NCBI RefSeq assembly: GCF_963678635.1
Contig: NC_087065.1
Coordinates: 43,775,430 to 43,839,429, forward strand
Reading direction: 5' to 3'
Source: Symsagittifera roscoffensis
Taxonomy: Eukaryota; Xenacoelomorpha; Acoela; Convolutidae
Length of the DNA: 64,000 nucleotides
A model generated the notes under the pieces. It was not told where the DNA came from. It was given only the letters and a program-made list of their open reading frames with translations, and searched no databases. This document shows, one piece after another, positions 45,999 to 58,832 of the stretch. A program made the position numbers and the translations under genes. The first letter of the stretch is position 1. Each line of letters opens with the position of its first letter.

Positions 45999-46490
45999 AA
46001 ACAAAGCCCTGAATGTTCTGACTAGCCCTGTATCTATGAAAATTCATGAATTTTTCACACAAAAAAACGGAAAAAAAATTAAAATTCGAGTTTTTCTCAA
46101 ATCATCACCCCACACGCCATATAACGTATAAAGTGATGGATTTTGCACCTAGTAGCGTAAAAATTCTGACAAATGGCTTGGTTCAACCAATTTGGAACGA
46201 TTTCTATCAGAATTAAACCTCCGCTTACGCGTCAATAGCGGGAAAATATATCGCGCGTTAATTCTCCCAAATTGGTCAAAATGACAATCTTTAAACCCTC
46301 ATTACTTTCTCAAAAATGATCACAAAAAAACATCTGTTCAAATTTGAGCTCAAGATTACAACACTTTTTGGCTGATGTAAAAAAAACTGTCAAAAATGCT
46401 TAGTAAAAAAGTCGAAATTTGTCTGATGAAAAAACCCCATCCATTCCGAACACAAATTTTTCGTTACTTTCGTTACAAAAGTCGGAAAAA
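45999..46490 (+). mobile_element. Hairpin-ended element, forward copy lacking its first end
   Basis: Begins within the first hairpin (AAAGCCCTGAATGTTCTGAC) and ends TTACTTTCGTTACAAAAGTC. It abuts the poly(A) signal of copy E. From 46172 on it belongs to the duplicated unit described next. Confidence 0.75.
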
Positions 46491-48008
46491 TAAGAATGGA
46501 ATAAGATCAAAAAAAATTTGATTTTGACTTGAACTAGCTATTTATGAAGGCATTCGCTTATATCATCTTGAAGAACTTGCTGTTCGAAGTTGAAATCGTT
46601 CAAACTGCAACAATTTGTTGCAAAGTTCCGAAATTGAAGTCGTTTAAACTGCAATTTGGTTTGCGCAATTTTGGATTAAAAACGCGCAACGTTTTTTGTC
46701 ATATCGGAGAGTAAAGGGCTTACTAGATCATTCTGAAATTAAATGAAGAGAGCTATTTGCTCTAATTGTTCCCACTTTCGTTACGAATCTAACGAAGTAT
46801 ATGTGCTCGGGTGGTTTGTTTTTCATCTGACAATTTTCGATTTTCAAACTAGCCTTTTTTGGCGGAAACTTTTTTATTCATTCAAAAAGTATTGTTGTCT
46901 TGAGCTCAAATTTGAAAAGATATTTCACCTGTGATCATTTTTCGTGAATTCACTGGGGTTTAAAGATTGCCATTTTGGCCAATTTGGGACAAGTAGCGCC
47001 CGATGTATTTCACGCTATTATCGACTAAGCGGAGATTTAAATTGTCTAGAATAAATTTCCAGATTAACGCAACCAAATTTCCGCAACCTAAAATCAGTCT
47101 AATTTCCAATTATTACGACTAATTTCCGGACTCCTGCGACAAATTTCCAGTCTATGAATGCTCGACTTTTTCAGAATTTGTAAGTGACTAAAAACGTTTG
47201 CATACTATGATACTTCGACGTCGACTCAACCATATGAGTTATGACCGAAGTGGTTAACTAATAGAGTAATTTTGGATAGGGTACACCGTCTGCTGGTCAC
47301 GCTTATTTTCGGCCGGATAGATTCGTGCAACTTCTTAGTCTAATACCGATCCTAATCTTACTCTTATATCTACTAGTCTCAGGGTGTTTAACTAGTCTCT
47401 GCTAGGCTCAATAGATCTAGAGTATACTGGCTTATTGCGGCAGCTGAAGTTCTCTTGGAGAGGCGACTAATTTCTAAGTTAATTTCAAATCTCTCTGGTG
47501 CTGAAATTACAAGTAATTTCAGCACTTACAAATAAGTGGGTTGTTAGTTAGATAGATTATGATTGGTTAATATTAAATATTTTACAGTGGTAAAATATCA
47601 AATCTAACCAATAATAAAATGTAGTTTAGATCAAGTTCCACCCATCCGGGGTTTACAGAGTTTTTTAGAACTGTCTTTCTTCTCTGCAATTTGAAGGATG
47701 GATGATGAACCTTGGTATTTGGCGAACATCATTTTCTTATCCAGTTCCTCTTGGAGAAGAACGTTCCAGGACGCTGGAATTATGGATAGGAAATTGTTAT
47801 GTTGTCATTCGGCAACGACTGTGATCCCCAATGAAATCAATCCGATTTTAAAATGGTTTGCTATGAAAGGTTTTTCTGCATTATGTAGAGAACTTGTTTT
47901 GGGTGCAACCTCGTCTGCGAATGGCGTGAAGATCGTGTGTGGAAGGGATGCCTTGTAACTCGGATCTGTACGTATACTTGAACATCGAGGTGGTCATTGT
48001 TCTAGTTC
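46172..48008. repeat. 1837-bp tandem duplication, unit 1
   Basis: Every part compared is identical to 48009-49845. The junctions share the four bases AATG. The unit contains the end of one hairpin-ended element, a reverse partial copy of the same family (46763-47050), a degenerate AATTTCC/GCGAC word cluster (47055-47150), a perfect palindrome TGCTGAAATTAC-AA-GTAATTTCAGCA type at 47499-47524, a second hairpin at 47562-47612 and an 86-residue ORF (47698-47958) with no recognised domain. Confidence 0.95.
46763..47050 (-). mobile_element. Hairpin-ended element, truncated reverse copy
   Basis: Starts TTGTTCCCACTTTCGTTACG and runs to the GACTAAGCGGAGATTTAAAT stretch, then stops. It faces the forward copy at 45999-46490. 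The whole is repeated at 48600-48887 by the tandem duplication. Confidence 0.7.
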
Positions 48009-49849
48009 AATGGCTTGGTTCAACCAATTTGGAACGATTTCTATCAGAATTAAACCTCCGCTTACGCGTCAATAGCGGGAAAATATATCGCGCGTTAATT
48101 CTCCCAAATTGGTCAAAATGACAATCTTTAAACCCTCATTACTTTCTCAAAAATGATCACAAAAAAACATCTGTTCAAATTTGAGCTCAAGATTACAACA
48201 CTTTTTGGCTGATGTAAAAAAAACTGTCAAAAATGCTTAGTAAAAAAGTCGAAATTTGTCTGATGAAAAAACCCCATCCATTCCGAACACAAATTTTTCG
48301 TTACTTTCGTTACAAAAGTCGGAAAAATAAGAATGGAATAAGATCAAAAAAAATTTGATTTTGACTTGAACTAGCTATTTATGAAGGCATTCGCTTATAT
48401 CATCTTGAAGAACTTGCTGTTCGAAGTTGAAATCGTTCAAACTGCAACAATTTGTTGCAAAGTTCCGAAATTGAAGTCGTTTAAACTGCAATTTGGTTTG
48501 CGCAATTTTGGATTAAAAACGCGCAACGTTTTTTGTCATATCGGAGAGTAAAGGGCTTACTAGATCATTCTGAAATTAAATGAAGAGAGCTATTTGCTCT
48601 AATTGTTCCCACTTTCGTTACGAATCTAACGAAGTATATGTGCTCGGGTGGTTTGTTTTTCATCTGACAATTTTCGATTTTCAAACTAGCCTTTTTTGGC
48701 GGAAACTTTTTTATTCATTCAAAAAGTATTGTTGTCTTGAGCTCAAATTTGAAAAGATATTTCACCTGTGATCATTTTTCGTGAATTCACTGGGGTTTAA
48801 AGATTGCCATTTTGGCCAATTTGGGACAAGTAGCGCCCGATGTATTTCACGCTATTATCGACTAAGCGGAGATTTAAATTGTCTAGAATAAATTTCCAGA
48901 TTAACGCAACCAAATTTCCGCAACCTAAAATCAGTCTAATTTCCAATTATTACGACTAATTTCCGGACTCCTGCGACAAATTTCCAGTCTATGAATGCTC
49001 GACTTTTTCAGAATTTGTAAGTGACTAAAAACGTTTGCATACTATGATACTTCGACGTCGACTCAACCATATGAGTTATGACCGAAGTGGTTAACTAATA
49101 GAGTAATTTTGGATAGGGTACACCGTCTGCTGGTCACGCTTATTTTCGGCCGGATAGATTCGTGCAACTTCTTAGTCTAATACCGATCCTAATCTTACTC
49201 TTATATCTACTAGTCTCAGGGTGTTTAACTAGTCTCTGCTAGGCTCAATAGATCTAGAGTATACTGGCTTATTGCGGCAGCTGAAGTTCTCTTGGAGAGG
49301 CGACTAATTTCTAAGTTAATTTCAAATCTCTCTGGTGCTGAAATTACAAGTAATTTCAGCACTTACAAATAAGTGGGTTGTTAGTTAGATAGATTATGAT
49401 TGGTTAATATTAAATATTTTACAGTGGTAAAATATCAAATCTAACCAATAATAAAATGTAGTTTAGATCAAGTTCCACCCATCCGGGGTTTACAGAGTTT
49501 TTTAGAACTGTCTTTCTTCTCTGCAATTTGAAGGATGGATGATGAACCTTGGTATTTGGCGAACATCATTTTCTTATCCAGTTCCTCTTGGAGAAGAACG
49601 TTCCAGGACGCTGGAATTATGGATAGGAAATTGTTATGTTGTCATTCGGCAACGACTGTGATCCCCAATGAAATCAATCCGATTTTAAAATGGTTTGCTA
49701 TGAAAGGTTTTTCTGCATTATGTAGAGAACTTGTTTTGGGTGCAACCTCGTCTGCGAATGGCGTGAAGATCGTGTGTGGAAGGGATGCCTTGTAACTCGG
49801 ATCTGTACGTATACTTGAACATCGAGGTGGTCATTGTTCTAGTTCAATG
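48009..49849. repeat. 1837-bp tandem duplication, unit 2
   Basis: Second unit; identity ends at 49849 within the shared AATG, after which unique sequence (AAGTCCTTTTC) follows. The ORFs 48580-48771 and 49535-49795 are exact copies of those in unit 1. Confidence 0.95.
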
Positions 49850-51060
49850 AAGTCCTTTTCTGCGAAATCAAGTCGTACTCTAAATCCTTTGAGTAGTGAT
49901 TGTGGACGGCATGTCGGTTGTGTTTAGCCATTCTTTTTTTCGAGTGTGATGGGGTCATCTAGTCTTTGGATGTTCGTTTTTGTTGTTGTGTATGATCTAT
50001 ATACTGCAAAGTATGATTTACATTTTATAAAATTATGTTAGTTCGGTTTTTTAATCATGAATTTTGTTAGCTGTTTTCACAAAAGCGTTTTGTTTTAGTT
50101 CGGTTATTTTGAAGATTTACTCACCCTTGAGTACCTCTTATTAAAAATAGAAGTGTGGTCACAAAGCGTGGATGTAGCGCAGTGGGTTAGGCTGGCTATA
50201 GAGCATGCTCAGGACGTCCTCTCTGGTGGGTTAGGCCAGTAGTGGAAGTATGATTGCATGCTGTTTCTTTGAGAGGTTCTGTTTTGTGATAACGTTTTAT
50301 GTTGGTTTTATGTTGGTCTTTCTTATGTTACTTTGGTTGTGTCCTTTTTCAAAAATCAAATTGTTTGTCTTTCGACTTTTTTGTGTTTTGTTATTTCTTT
50401 CTTAGACTTTATAATAGTCTTCAAAAGAATAAATTATCCAGTTTTAAGCTGGGTTAATCCGGTTTGGGTACCGTTGGTTTTCTTTTCTTAGTCATGTTGT
50501 CATTTTATGATTTGTGGTGTTTAGTGAGCTGCGATGGTTAGTTTGGTTTAGTATATAATTCCTTTCCAACCGGATTAAAGGAAAATTTGAAACTTGTTAT
50601 CGTGTGTTAGAGTTCTTTATAGTGAAAGCTTGAAACTTAAAATCATTATTTAAACAATTTTTTGTGGGCGATCTGTGCGAGTTTGGATAAAATTCTTGTG
50701 CGAATGAATGAAAATATTGAAAAGGTTAGTACTACTTTCTCATTTTAAGAATTTATTGCATTGAATTTGAATTTTACTGCGTTTTGGGGAAAAGTAAAAT
50801 TAAAAATTTTCATCGTAATTAAGTTTACTGCTTCATGGGGAAATAATATATAAATGAAATTACTACATTTGGTATGAACTTTACTACATTATTTAGTGCA
50901 AGAAATTAATGAATTTTAAGATAATTTAACAAGTTTGTATTTTTATTTTTCTTTTCTGTTTTGTAGGTGATCGTGGTATGAAGACTAGAAATATAAATCA
51001 AACATTGATGGAAAACGGTTATTACTAATTTAAATTTATTATTTAAGAGTATTTTAAATT
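49850..51060. other. 3' flank of the minus-strand retroelement; no LTR found
   Basis: No gene is seen. An A-box-like TGTAGCGCAGTGGGTTAGGC at 50175-50194 with no good B box hints at a tRNA-derived SINE, but weakly. The 3' LTR of the retroelement should lie here, yet I could not match it to 62.5-64.0 kb. Small repeats such as ACTTTACTACATT and GTTTACTGCTTCATGGGG (50760-50900) are loose. Confidence 0.35.
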
Positions 51061-51065
51061 ATACT

Positions 51066-52808
51066 TAACTGAATTTTCTGGGGAAAAAGCCGTGGGGGAA
51101 GATGTCGTGTATCATATCTGATGTTGTTAGTAATTTCGCTAGTATGCGTATGATGTTTTTAGTTTGTCGCAGTGGCCAAAGCAATTGAAGTGCTTTAATG
51201 GTGTTTAGTTCTTCGCTGCCTACTGCAAACTCATAAGGTGTCTCTTGAATGAGGTTATTTATCTTATGATTATATTTAGTAATGTGAATGAATTCTTAAT
51301 GGGTATTTCAATAGGCTGGATAAATTCATGCGGGATATGGAAGGGTCTGGATTCTTCGGCATTAAAGGTCTTCGTGATGGGACAGAATATATAAATTTGG
51401 GTAACTGGGTCATAGTTGCGGAGGATACCGTGGAGGTTAGTATCTTTGATGCAATATGTAAAATTAAGGAAAAATGGTGAGGTGTACCTTGAGTTAAGAA
51501 ACTGAAAACGATGGTGAGGTTGTCTTGATGGGGTGTGCAAATCAAAATGATTTTGTATAAAACGATCGTATGTATATGTTTGCGTTTGCTTAGTGCGTAA
51601 CATAATATTGTGGGAACAGTGCAAATTGCGTTCCTGTGGTGAAAGAAAGTGAAAGGTTAGTGAGAATAACTGAAATTTATCATAGAAGCTCTCGTATGCT
51701 TGAATATCAGCATGTGGTCATTCTTTCTATCAAAAATATTAAGTGTGAATACGTATGATGTTTTGATGAAAAATTGTTCTGTTAGTTGCGGGTTTGCGAA
51801 GCGGTCTTCATCTAAAAATTGGTCTTGATTAGGGCGGATGATAATTTGATCGTAGTATTCTATTGCAAATTCGTTAGCTCGGGTTGCAGTGAATGTTTTT
51901 AGTATTTTTTTATATCCAACGTAAGTAAACTGTCGAGGTGTTAGTGTTGTGGTGAGTCTGTATAACATGTTTTTGTTCTTATCTATGTTGTCATGAGTAT
52001 TTGTTAGTGGTCGGCAAAGGGGGTTAGTAAAATTATAATAAGCTGTCCAATGAAGTGTTGGCATTAAAACATGTTCATCTACAAAAATGCGTGTGTCATT
52101 AGTGTCGTTAGGTGTGTTTAATGTATATTGCGGAAATGAGGGTAAAGTGATTTCAAGAAAATTTTTCGTGTTGGTGTGTTGCGGGTGATTAATATATTCG
52201 CGGGCTGTTCCGGGTTTGGTTGGGAATGGGTGATTTGGAAATTTTCGTTTAAAAGCGCGATAAGCTCTGTGAGTGCTAGTGGGCGTTTCGGTGGATGTGG
52301 ATGATTGTGCTAATGATGGAGTGTAAGCTGAGGAGGGTGTGGGAGTAGGTGGATTCGAGGATGTTAATGTGGATGATAGTTGATGTATTGTAAGGGTGTT
52401 GGGGTGTATTAGTTCTTGTTGTAAAGTTATAAAATTATCGAGCTCCTGGGAAATTTGGGGGGTATCTAGGGAATTATTATATGATCTGTCGGAATGAAGT
52501 GGAGAATAGATTGGGCTTACTTGGAAAGCGTAAGAAGGAGTGGAAATGGATGGGAGTGGATGATTAGATGGGATTGGTTGAAAAGGGGGTTCGGAAAAAA
52601 CTGAGGAGTTGGTCTGGGTATAATTTGAGGGAGATGGTTCGGAGTCTGCAAATTCGTCGGGGGTTTCTACATTAGAGTTATTAAAATGTGAGATAGAATA
52701 TAAAACTGAAATATCTGAGTTAGTATCAGAATTCGTGCTTGATGATATATTAATGATCGGAAAAGTGGATGGTGGGAAAGCAAAAAGTGGTATGATTGGG
52801 ATTGGAGT
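51066..52808 (-). pseudogene. Extra retroelement ORF downstream of env, function unknown
   Basis: One frame is open from 52808 to its stop at 51657 (about 383 codons), and coding-like sequence continues in other frames to about 51066 (51259-51624, then a Leu-rich piece). The first two thirds of the long frame are rich in Pro, Ser, Thr and Asn; the rest (from about 52080) looks globular, with many Tyr and Phe. The frame is preceded by a TAA at 52809-52811, and a further 20-50 codons upstream look continuous with it. No zinc knuckle, protease, RT or membrane segment is present. It lies 3' of env in the same orientation, which is unusual for Ty3/gypsy elements. Broken by at least one frameshift near 51650. 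Confidence 0.5.
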
Positions 52809-53130
52809 TTAGAGGTTGGCGGGGTGGGAATTGAGCGATGGAGGGATCCAACTTGTCGGCTCATCGTGGACTAAAAAAATGATTGCTTTGAGATTGAAAA
52901 GTGGTGGTGTGAGGTTGTTCTATAATTTGTTTATATGTATTATCATTTTGTGAATGATGTGTCAGTATGTGTTGGATGGGACTTTGTGTTGTATTTGGTC
53001 TAGAATTTGGATTATGTGTGATTACTAGGTTTCGGAAATTACAGGGAACTAATGATAATGGATGGTTTTGTGGTAGGGTTGGTATCTTTGGTGCTGTAGG
53101 TGATATATCTACATTATTATGTTCTGCGTT

Positions 53131-55950
53131 TTATGTGTTTGGTCTTGTGGATATTTTTGTATTATATTCTTTTATTTGTGCATCTAAAAGTATTTTGTTA
53201 ATTGATGATGAAAAATTTCCAAAAAATCCTGCAAATAGTATACGTGCTACACTTGCTTGTCGGCTTACTTGTGTGTGTATAGCGCATGTGTTATAGATTC
53301 CTTTTAACAGTGAGAAAAGAAATCCTATAAAATTAAACATGGCGTATAAGATAGTTAATTTTTCTAGGATGTAATAGGGCCATCCTAGAAAAGCTAGAAT
53401 TTCGTTTTTTAAGGTGACAAAACTGAAAATATTTAAGGGTGAAATATCTTGTGGTCTGTATTTTTCACCGTTTAAATACATGTAGTCATGATATCTTTAA
53501 AATACGCGCTATAATCTTGTACACAAATGTCTGCGAATCCTGCGGTTTCGTCAAGTTTTCTTAAATTCTGGTCAATTGATTGTCTTTGTATTGTGTCCAT
53601 TTGCGTTAATAATTCCTGAAACTGTTGTGTTCTAATGTGATGTTGTATATCTTATCTGATTTAGAATATATTCCAATTGGTTGTAAATAAATTTTTGGAT
53701 TAGGAGCAATAGCTTTGATGCTTTCGGGTGAAAACTTTTTGAGTGATTGCATTAATGTAGGGTATGGTGTAAGGAGATAGTATTTATCTTCATCGGGGTT
53801 TAATTGTACTACATTGTGGCTTTTTTCTGATCTACATGGCACTGCGGTATCTCAAAAATATGTTCGTCTTGAACATGTGTCGACAAAATGTACTTTATTT
53901 TTATAGAATAAAGGGATTCTTTTATAACAACGTTTGTCTTCAAAAACATATAGAGGTGATACTTTTTGGTACAAGTATAAAACCATAAAATGTTTCCTTC
54001 GTAGTCTGGAAAATTTGATCTGTTTCTTGATAATAAGTATCCTGCGTAAGGTATTTTTAGTACTGCTAGTGCGAGTGATTGTAGGGTTTGTGTTCTTTCC
54101 AATTGGCATAGTTGATGAAGTGTCTCTAATTCGGAGAGTGACATTTCTTGAAAAATTCGACTAATTGTGTAGTCTAACTTCATTTCTAAGTGGATATCAT
54201 AATGAATATTACCAAAATAGGTGCTATTCATTAGTGATAGTTCTTGTAAACGTGTGTTTTTACTGTCGTGTGGTTTTAGTTTTCCACCAGGTTGACCTGT
54301 GCTTTTGTGAAAGTTAACTGGGATGTATGATGTTCCTTCATTTATAGGATGACTTGTGGCATAAGGGTCAAGTTTTGTTTTTCCAGTGGTCATGTCGAAA
54401 CCTTTTTCGTATTCGACAAGTATTTCAGAGTATAGTGTTTTATAAAGTGGATTTCTGTATTTACATGCAAATTCTGTTTCTTGATAGATTTGGAAACGTG
54501 TTAAATTATTTTCTATATCATGAATATTTCTAAAATCATTACTTTGTTTTCGGGATGGGTTTACTTGTTCGTATGGAATTGATTCTATAAAATTTTTTTC
54601 ATGAAATTTTATCGTTCGAGCGTGTATTTTTGCTACTTGGAATGTTGTGCATGTATCTTCGGGAAACCAAACAATTGTTGCTTGGGTCCTTGTTGTAGGG
54701 TCACAATAACCTTGATCATTTTTGCAAGGTAATCTAATTCCTTGATAGATCATTGTGTTATCAGATAAATCTCGTGTGAGTTGTACTTTTTCGAGTTGTA
54801 TTTTCCAATCGAACAACATTATTTGTTGATATCCTTTATTTTTTGTGTCTGCTTTGCAGTTTGAGGGGTCATTTATTCCAATGTGTGGTATCCAGTGTTT
54901 ATCGTGTATGTCATAAGTTAATCTTCCGTGTGCGCCGTTATATGGGTATTTTTCGTCTAATCTTACATGTCCTTGATATCGTTCAAGTTCTGCTTGATGT
55001 ACAGAATCGGCAAAAACATGAAAATTTACTATTGTTCTGTCTGTGTTTTTAGTTCTTGTTAGATTTAGTCTGAGTAATTCATTTTTACAATCATCGGGAT
55101 TTAGATGTAAAAGTCGTTCTATGTTACTTTGGTAAAACGATTCGTGGTCAAGTCGGTTTTTATTTCTGTTTAAAACTTGTGAACAATGTACTTTCTTTTC
55201 GGAAAATTTTGCTGTAAATTTTTATCCTGTGACTGTTGTTGCTCGGGCTTTTGAATACAATGTTGCTATTACATTTGAAGTTTCTATAGCTTGTGGTTCT
55301 GTTTCGCATTGTGATACTTGATTTTTTGCATATTTTTGTAGTGTTTTTTGTTCGTTTTCTTCACAATCATAGTGTGTTACTAATAAATCCTGGGGTCCTG
55401 TGCGAGGAGAAGGATTTGTGTTTTGGTCGGAAAATATTAGAAAAAAGATGTGTTGAAATTTTAATATTTTTAGAATATACTTGTGTATGATAATCCTGAG
55501 TATGGGTTATAAAATGTTATGTAACCAATTGTGTTTTCCGTATATCTATCGTATTTGTATATTAATTCATTGGTTATAAATGGTGGTGGTAGCGATTGAG
55601 CTGTTATATTAGGTGGATTTAATGGGTAGGGATGTTGCAATATTGTTAAGTTCGATCGTGATTTAAAATTTTAATTGGAGACTATTCTGTTGAAGTATTT
55701 GAATATTGTGTTCTCGAATATCTTCGTGGATATCTTGTCTATATTGTAATCCATTGAGTGCCCAACTGTGGAGTCGGTTACTTTCTTGATGTTGTCCAAA
55801 TAATGGGGGAGGTGCTACGAATGTGTTCCAATCTAATCGTAAAGGGATATTTGATGATGATTGTTCTCGATATCTAGCGTCGAGGTTATTTGGAAAATTT
55901 AAAGGAAAAAGTGTCGGTGTGGGTTTTGGGTAGTTGTGGGTATTGCTGGA
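53131..55950 (-). pseudogene. Retroelement env-like gene, broken
   Basis: The longest open frame is 55221-53809 (the ATG-initiated part, 54819-53809, is 336 residues). It has many Cys and Trp, for instance a C-x4-YCD block and WFPEDTC near 54640-54750. An in-frame TAA lies at 55222-55224, and related sequence continues upstream to about 55900. Past a frame change near 53810, pieces at 53606-53842 and 53131-53481 follow; the latter holds a hydrophobic membrane anchor (FLGWPYYILEKLTILYAMF then IGFLFSLLKGIY). The order of ectodomain, then anchor, then short tail fits an envelope glycoprotein. Stops and frameshifts show it is dead. Which viral glycoprotein class it belongs to I cannot say. Confidence 0.6.
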
Positions 55951-56029
55951 TTTTCTTGGGATGATGTCGGTGAAGACTGATTTTGTGATTGTTGGTTAGC
56001 AATTTTTCAAAGTGTCCCATTGATTTTTT

Positions 56030-56440
56030 CTAGTGGGAAGATTTATGTTTATTGTAGTATTCTTCAATGAAAAGAATTAAAAGGATTGTTGCTAAGGCGA
56101 ATGTGACTATTGCCTTTTTTACACATTTGCACATTGTCAGTATTAGGGATGATAAAAATATGATGAAAACTACAAATAGTAAAAAAATATCTGTTCTATT
56201 AAAAATTGTTCGTATCATTTAAATAGATTGTGAATTATCGTACCTGTGAATATGATCAATGATTTGGGAAAGTTGAAGATATGTAAAATGGAAAATGTTG
56301 CAAAAAATTATTAAAAGGATTATTAAAGCTTCAAAAGTATCCATAAAAAATATTAGCAAAAGTTTGAATAGAATGAAAAATTTTATGAAAAGATTTAAGA
56401 TTGTATTTTTTAAGATACTGACTGTTTGAGAGAAAAGCAT
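56030..56440 (-). other. Two short hydrophobic ORFs upstream of env
   Basis: Two adjacent minus-strand frames (56219-56440 and 56030-56218) encode very hydrophobic Phe/Leu/Ile-rich peptides. They may be remnants of an env leader or chance products of a T-rich strand. Confidence 0.25.
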
Positions 56441-56989
56441 TTAAGAAATGGTTTGTTCGTCGAATATTTTTTGTTATTTGGGGCGAGATTCGAGTGTGGT
56501 CGGATTATTTATTGGTTTTTTGACAAATGGGTTGAGTTTTGTGAAAAATTGTTGGGGGCTAATTTTATGGTGTTTGGGAGGTCTTCTTTGCTTTATTTTT
56601 ATTTGTCGGGTGCCCTGTGGTATTTTTGAAATATTTGTACTTTAGGCCAAATGATTATGGTCCTTTTTTTAGGCTAATTTGTTATTTTTGGTTTGAGGGT
56701 TTTTGAGGTCTGAGTTGGGAAAATAACGTTGATCTTTGCGTTTTTAGATAGGGGAGGGGTTGTAATATTATGGTGGTATTTATTTTAGTTGTCAAGTTTT
56801 AGCGAGTTGCTTATTTTTGACCTGGAGGTTGTAAAGTTATAGTTATAGATATGCCTGGAGTTTAATATCTTTCGGCTAATAGGTTGGTGTTAGAGATATT
56901 GAAGGTGACGGATTTAAGTGAATCCTATTGGCTGAATCTGAACTAGAATTGTTGCGTGTTTGGTTCTTTGTGTTTTTGAGGTTTATTCT

Positions 56990-58130
56990 GATTGTCTTGT
57001 TGTTTTTGTCTACATTCGGAAATACTGTGTCCGTATCGTCGGCAATAATTACACCATTTTTTGAAAGATGGTTTGCCTTTAACATTTGAGTTTCTTTCAT
57101 AGATGTTTAGTATTTCAGTGATTTTTTAAATCAGGTCTGTGTCTGATTCTTGTACATTTTTTTTTATCTGTAGTATTTGTTTCAATTCGATTAACATATT
57201 GTAGTTTTAGATTTTCTGTTTTTTCGAGTTTCATTGTGATCTCTGCTTGTTCTAGTTTATCTACTATTTTTCTAAAAACGAAATCTGGTTCTCGAATTGA
57301 GGAAGGATGAGATGCTTTCTTTTTTATAGCTATTTTCCTTAATTGAGGTGTTAAGATCATCATTAAAATTTCTGTCACTTTTATGTTTTTGTAGTCATGT
57401 GTATTAAGTGAATATGCCTTTCGAACTAGTGTTTCGATTCGTACTGCTAATTGTTTAATTGTTTTATTTGGTAGTCTGCGTATTTCGTTGCATAAAACTC
57501 TTTGGTGTTGTTTGTTTCTTTCAGAATCAAACATTTTTGAAAATTCTATTGTGAATCTTTTCCAGTCTGATTTTATATCTATGGGTAATACTGAAAACTA
57601 TTTTTGAGCTGCGCCATCTAGTGTTGTTTGTATTAACGCTGTGCGTTTATGTATCCAATTTTGATGGAGTGGCGTATTAATTGGTTCAGGTCCTATATTT
57701 AAAATTAAATTTGCTGTGACTGCGTTTAAATACTCTTCTACAGAATATTCAGGATCTGTTCCTGTGAATACCATCAGTGGTTTATTCGATGTTACTGATG
57801 ATCCACCCATGAGGTATGGATTCATTGTCATCTGTAGTGATTCTGCGGCATTTGGCATTTGTGAAAAGTTTGAAAGTTGATTTTTTGTTATTTCGTGTTG
57901 CTGGAGGTAATATGGAAGCGGTATTTCATTTTGCATTTGAGTTGGTTGATAATAGTCAGCATTTGCTGGATTTTGCGAATAAAATTATTATTTTGAGGTT
58001 CGTAATTTGGTCTAGGTTGTCGCATATGTTGTTGTCGTGTATATGGTTCAAAAATATCTGGTTGACTTACGTGATAAGACTGGAGTCTTTGGTTTTGAGA
58101 ATTTGGTTCATTTGTGGGTGAAGTTGTTGC
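56990..58130 (-). pseudogene. Second, partial gag copy of the retroelement
   Basis: Near-duplicate of the first gag. Seen in order: a Gln/Pro-rich part with QPDIFEPYTRQ (near 58050), the capsid part 57598-57936 with TLDGAAQK, its continuation 57115-57534 with NEIRRLPNKTIKQLAVRIET, and a CCHC zinc knuckle (C-x2-C-x4-H-x4-C) at 57012-57053. Frame changes break it near 57930-57970, 57580 and 57110. It lacks the Asn/Arg-rich segment and protease that follow the first gag. The 74-residue ORF at 56876-57100 is a shadow of the knuckle in another frame. Confidence 0.75.
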
Positions 58131-58832
58131 ATTTGTTTTACAGTATCCTAAGAGTCCTAAGAGTAGTGTTATCTGGTATGGTGAATTGTTATATACGTGT
58201 AAGAAAATAACATCTGAGTTTGAATGTTTCATGTATTTTATAGATGAGATTGTGATTCTTAAAAATTTAAGGATTGGTTTAAATTCAAGGTCTGTTATCG
58301 TACTGGTCGACTTGTTTGATTGAAAAGTTATATACATTTCCTGATAGTGGTTTCAGGTATTTTCGTTCCTGATTATAAATAGGATAAAGTTTGGAGAAAA
58401 AAGGTGGTTGTTTGTTTAATCTTTGAAAGAATGTTAAGGATGTGTTTTTTGTCCTTGTGTATTTATCTTTTATATGAAGTTTGCTATTCAAAATGTTTAT
58501 TGTGGGAATATACTTAGTTATAAATGGTATGCCAATGATATTATGTTTTATGTCTGTAATGTGAAATGTTTGTTTGAATGGTTTATTTAGTATTTTATTC
58601 TGTTCCATTGTTCTAGTGGGAACAAAAAAAAGTTGGATTTTTCCGTAATTTACTAATGTTGATCCTTGTGCCGTTGCTAATTTACTGGCGGTTTTTATAG
58701 TTGTTAGGACTGGGTGTAACGATTTGATTTCATTCCAAGTAGGGATGTTAATAATATTTGATTCTGCTCCTGAATCAATTAAAAAATCTATTTCAAGATC
58801 GGGTTGTTGAAATTCTTTACTTCTTGGGCTTT
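58130..58832 (-). pseudogene. Retroelement aspartic protease and start of the pol linker
   Basis: The active-site motif D-S-G-A (IDFLIDSGAESN) is encoded at 58765-58776. The frame is open from there through 58285, with the second-half pattern ITDIKHNIIGIPFI near 58520-58560, as in retroviral-type proteases where I-I-G precedes the end of the domain. After a frame change near 58330, about 200 bases of pol linker follow, then the sequence switches at about 58130 to the second gag. Reverse transcriptase, RNase H and integrase are absent. Relative to the upstream gag frame, the protease is in the -1 frame, with an A6 run at 58857-58862 just before the overlap. Confidence 0.8.

Noticed and set aside
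56876-57100. 74-residue minus-strand ORF
   Set aside because: It is a shadow of the second gag zinc knuckle in another frame.
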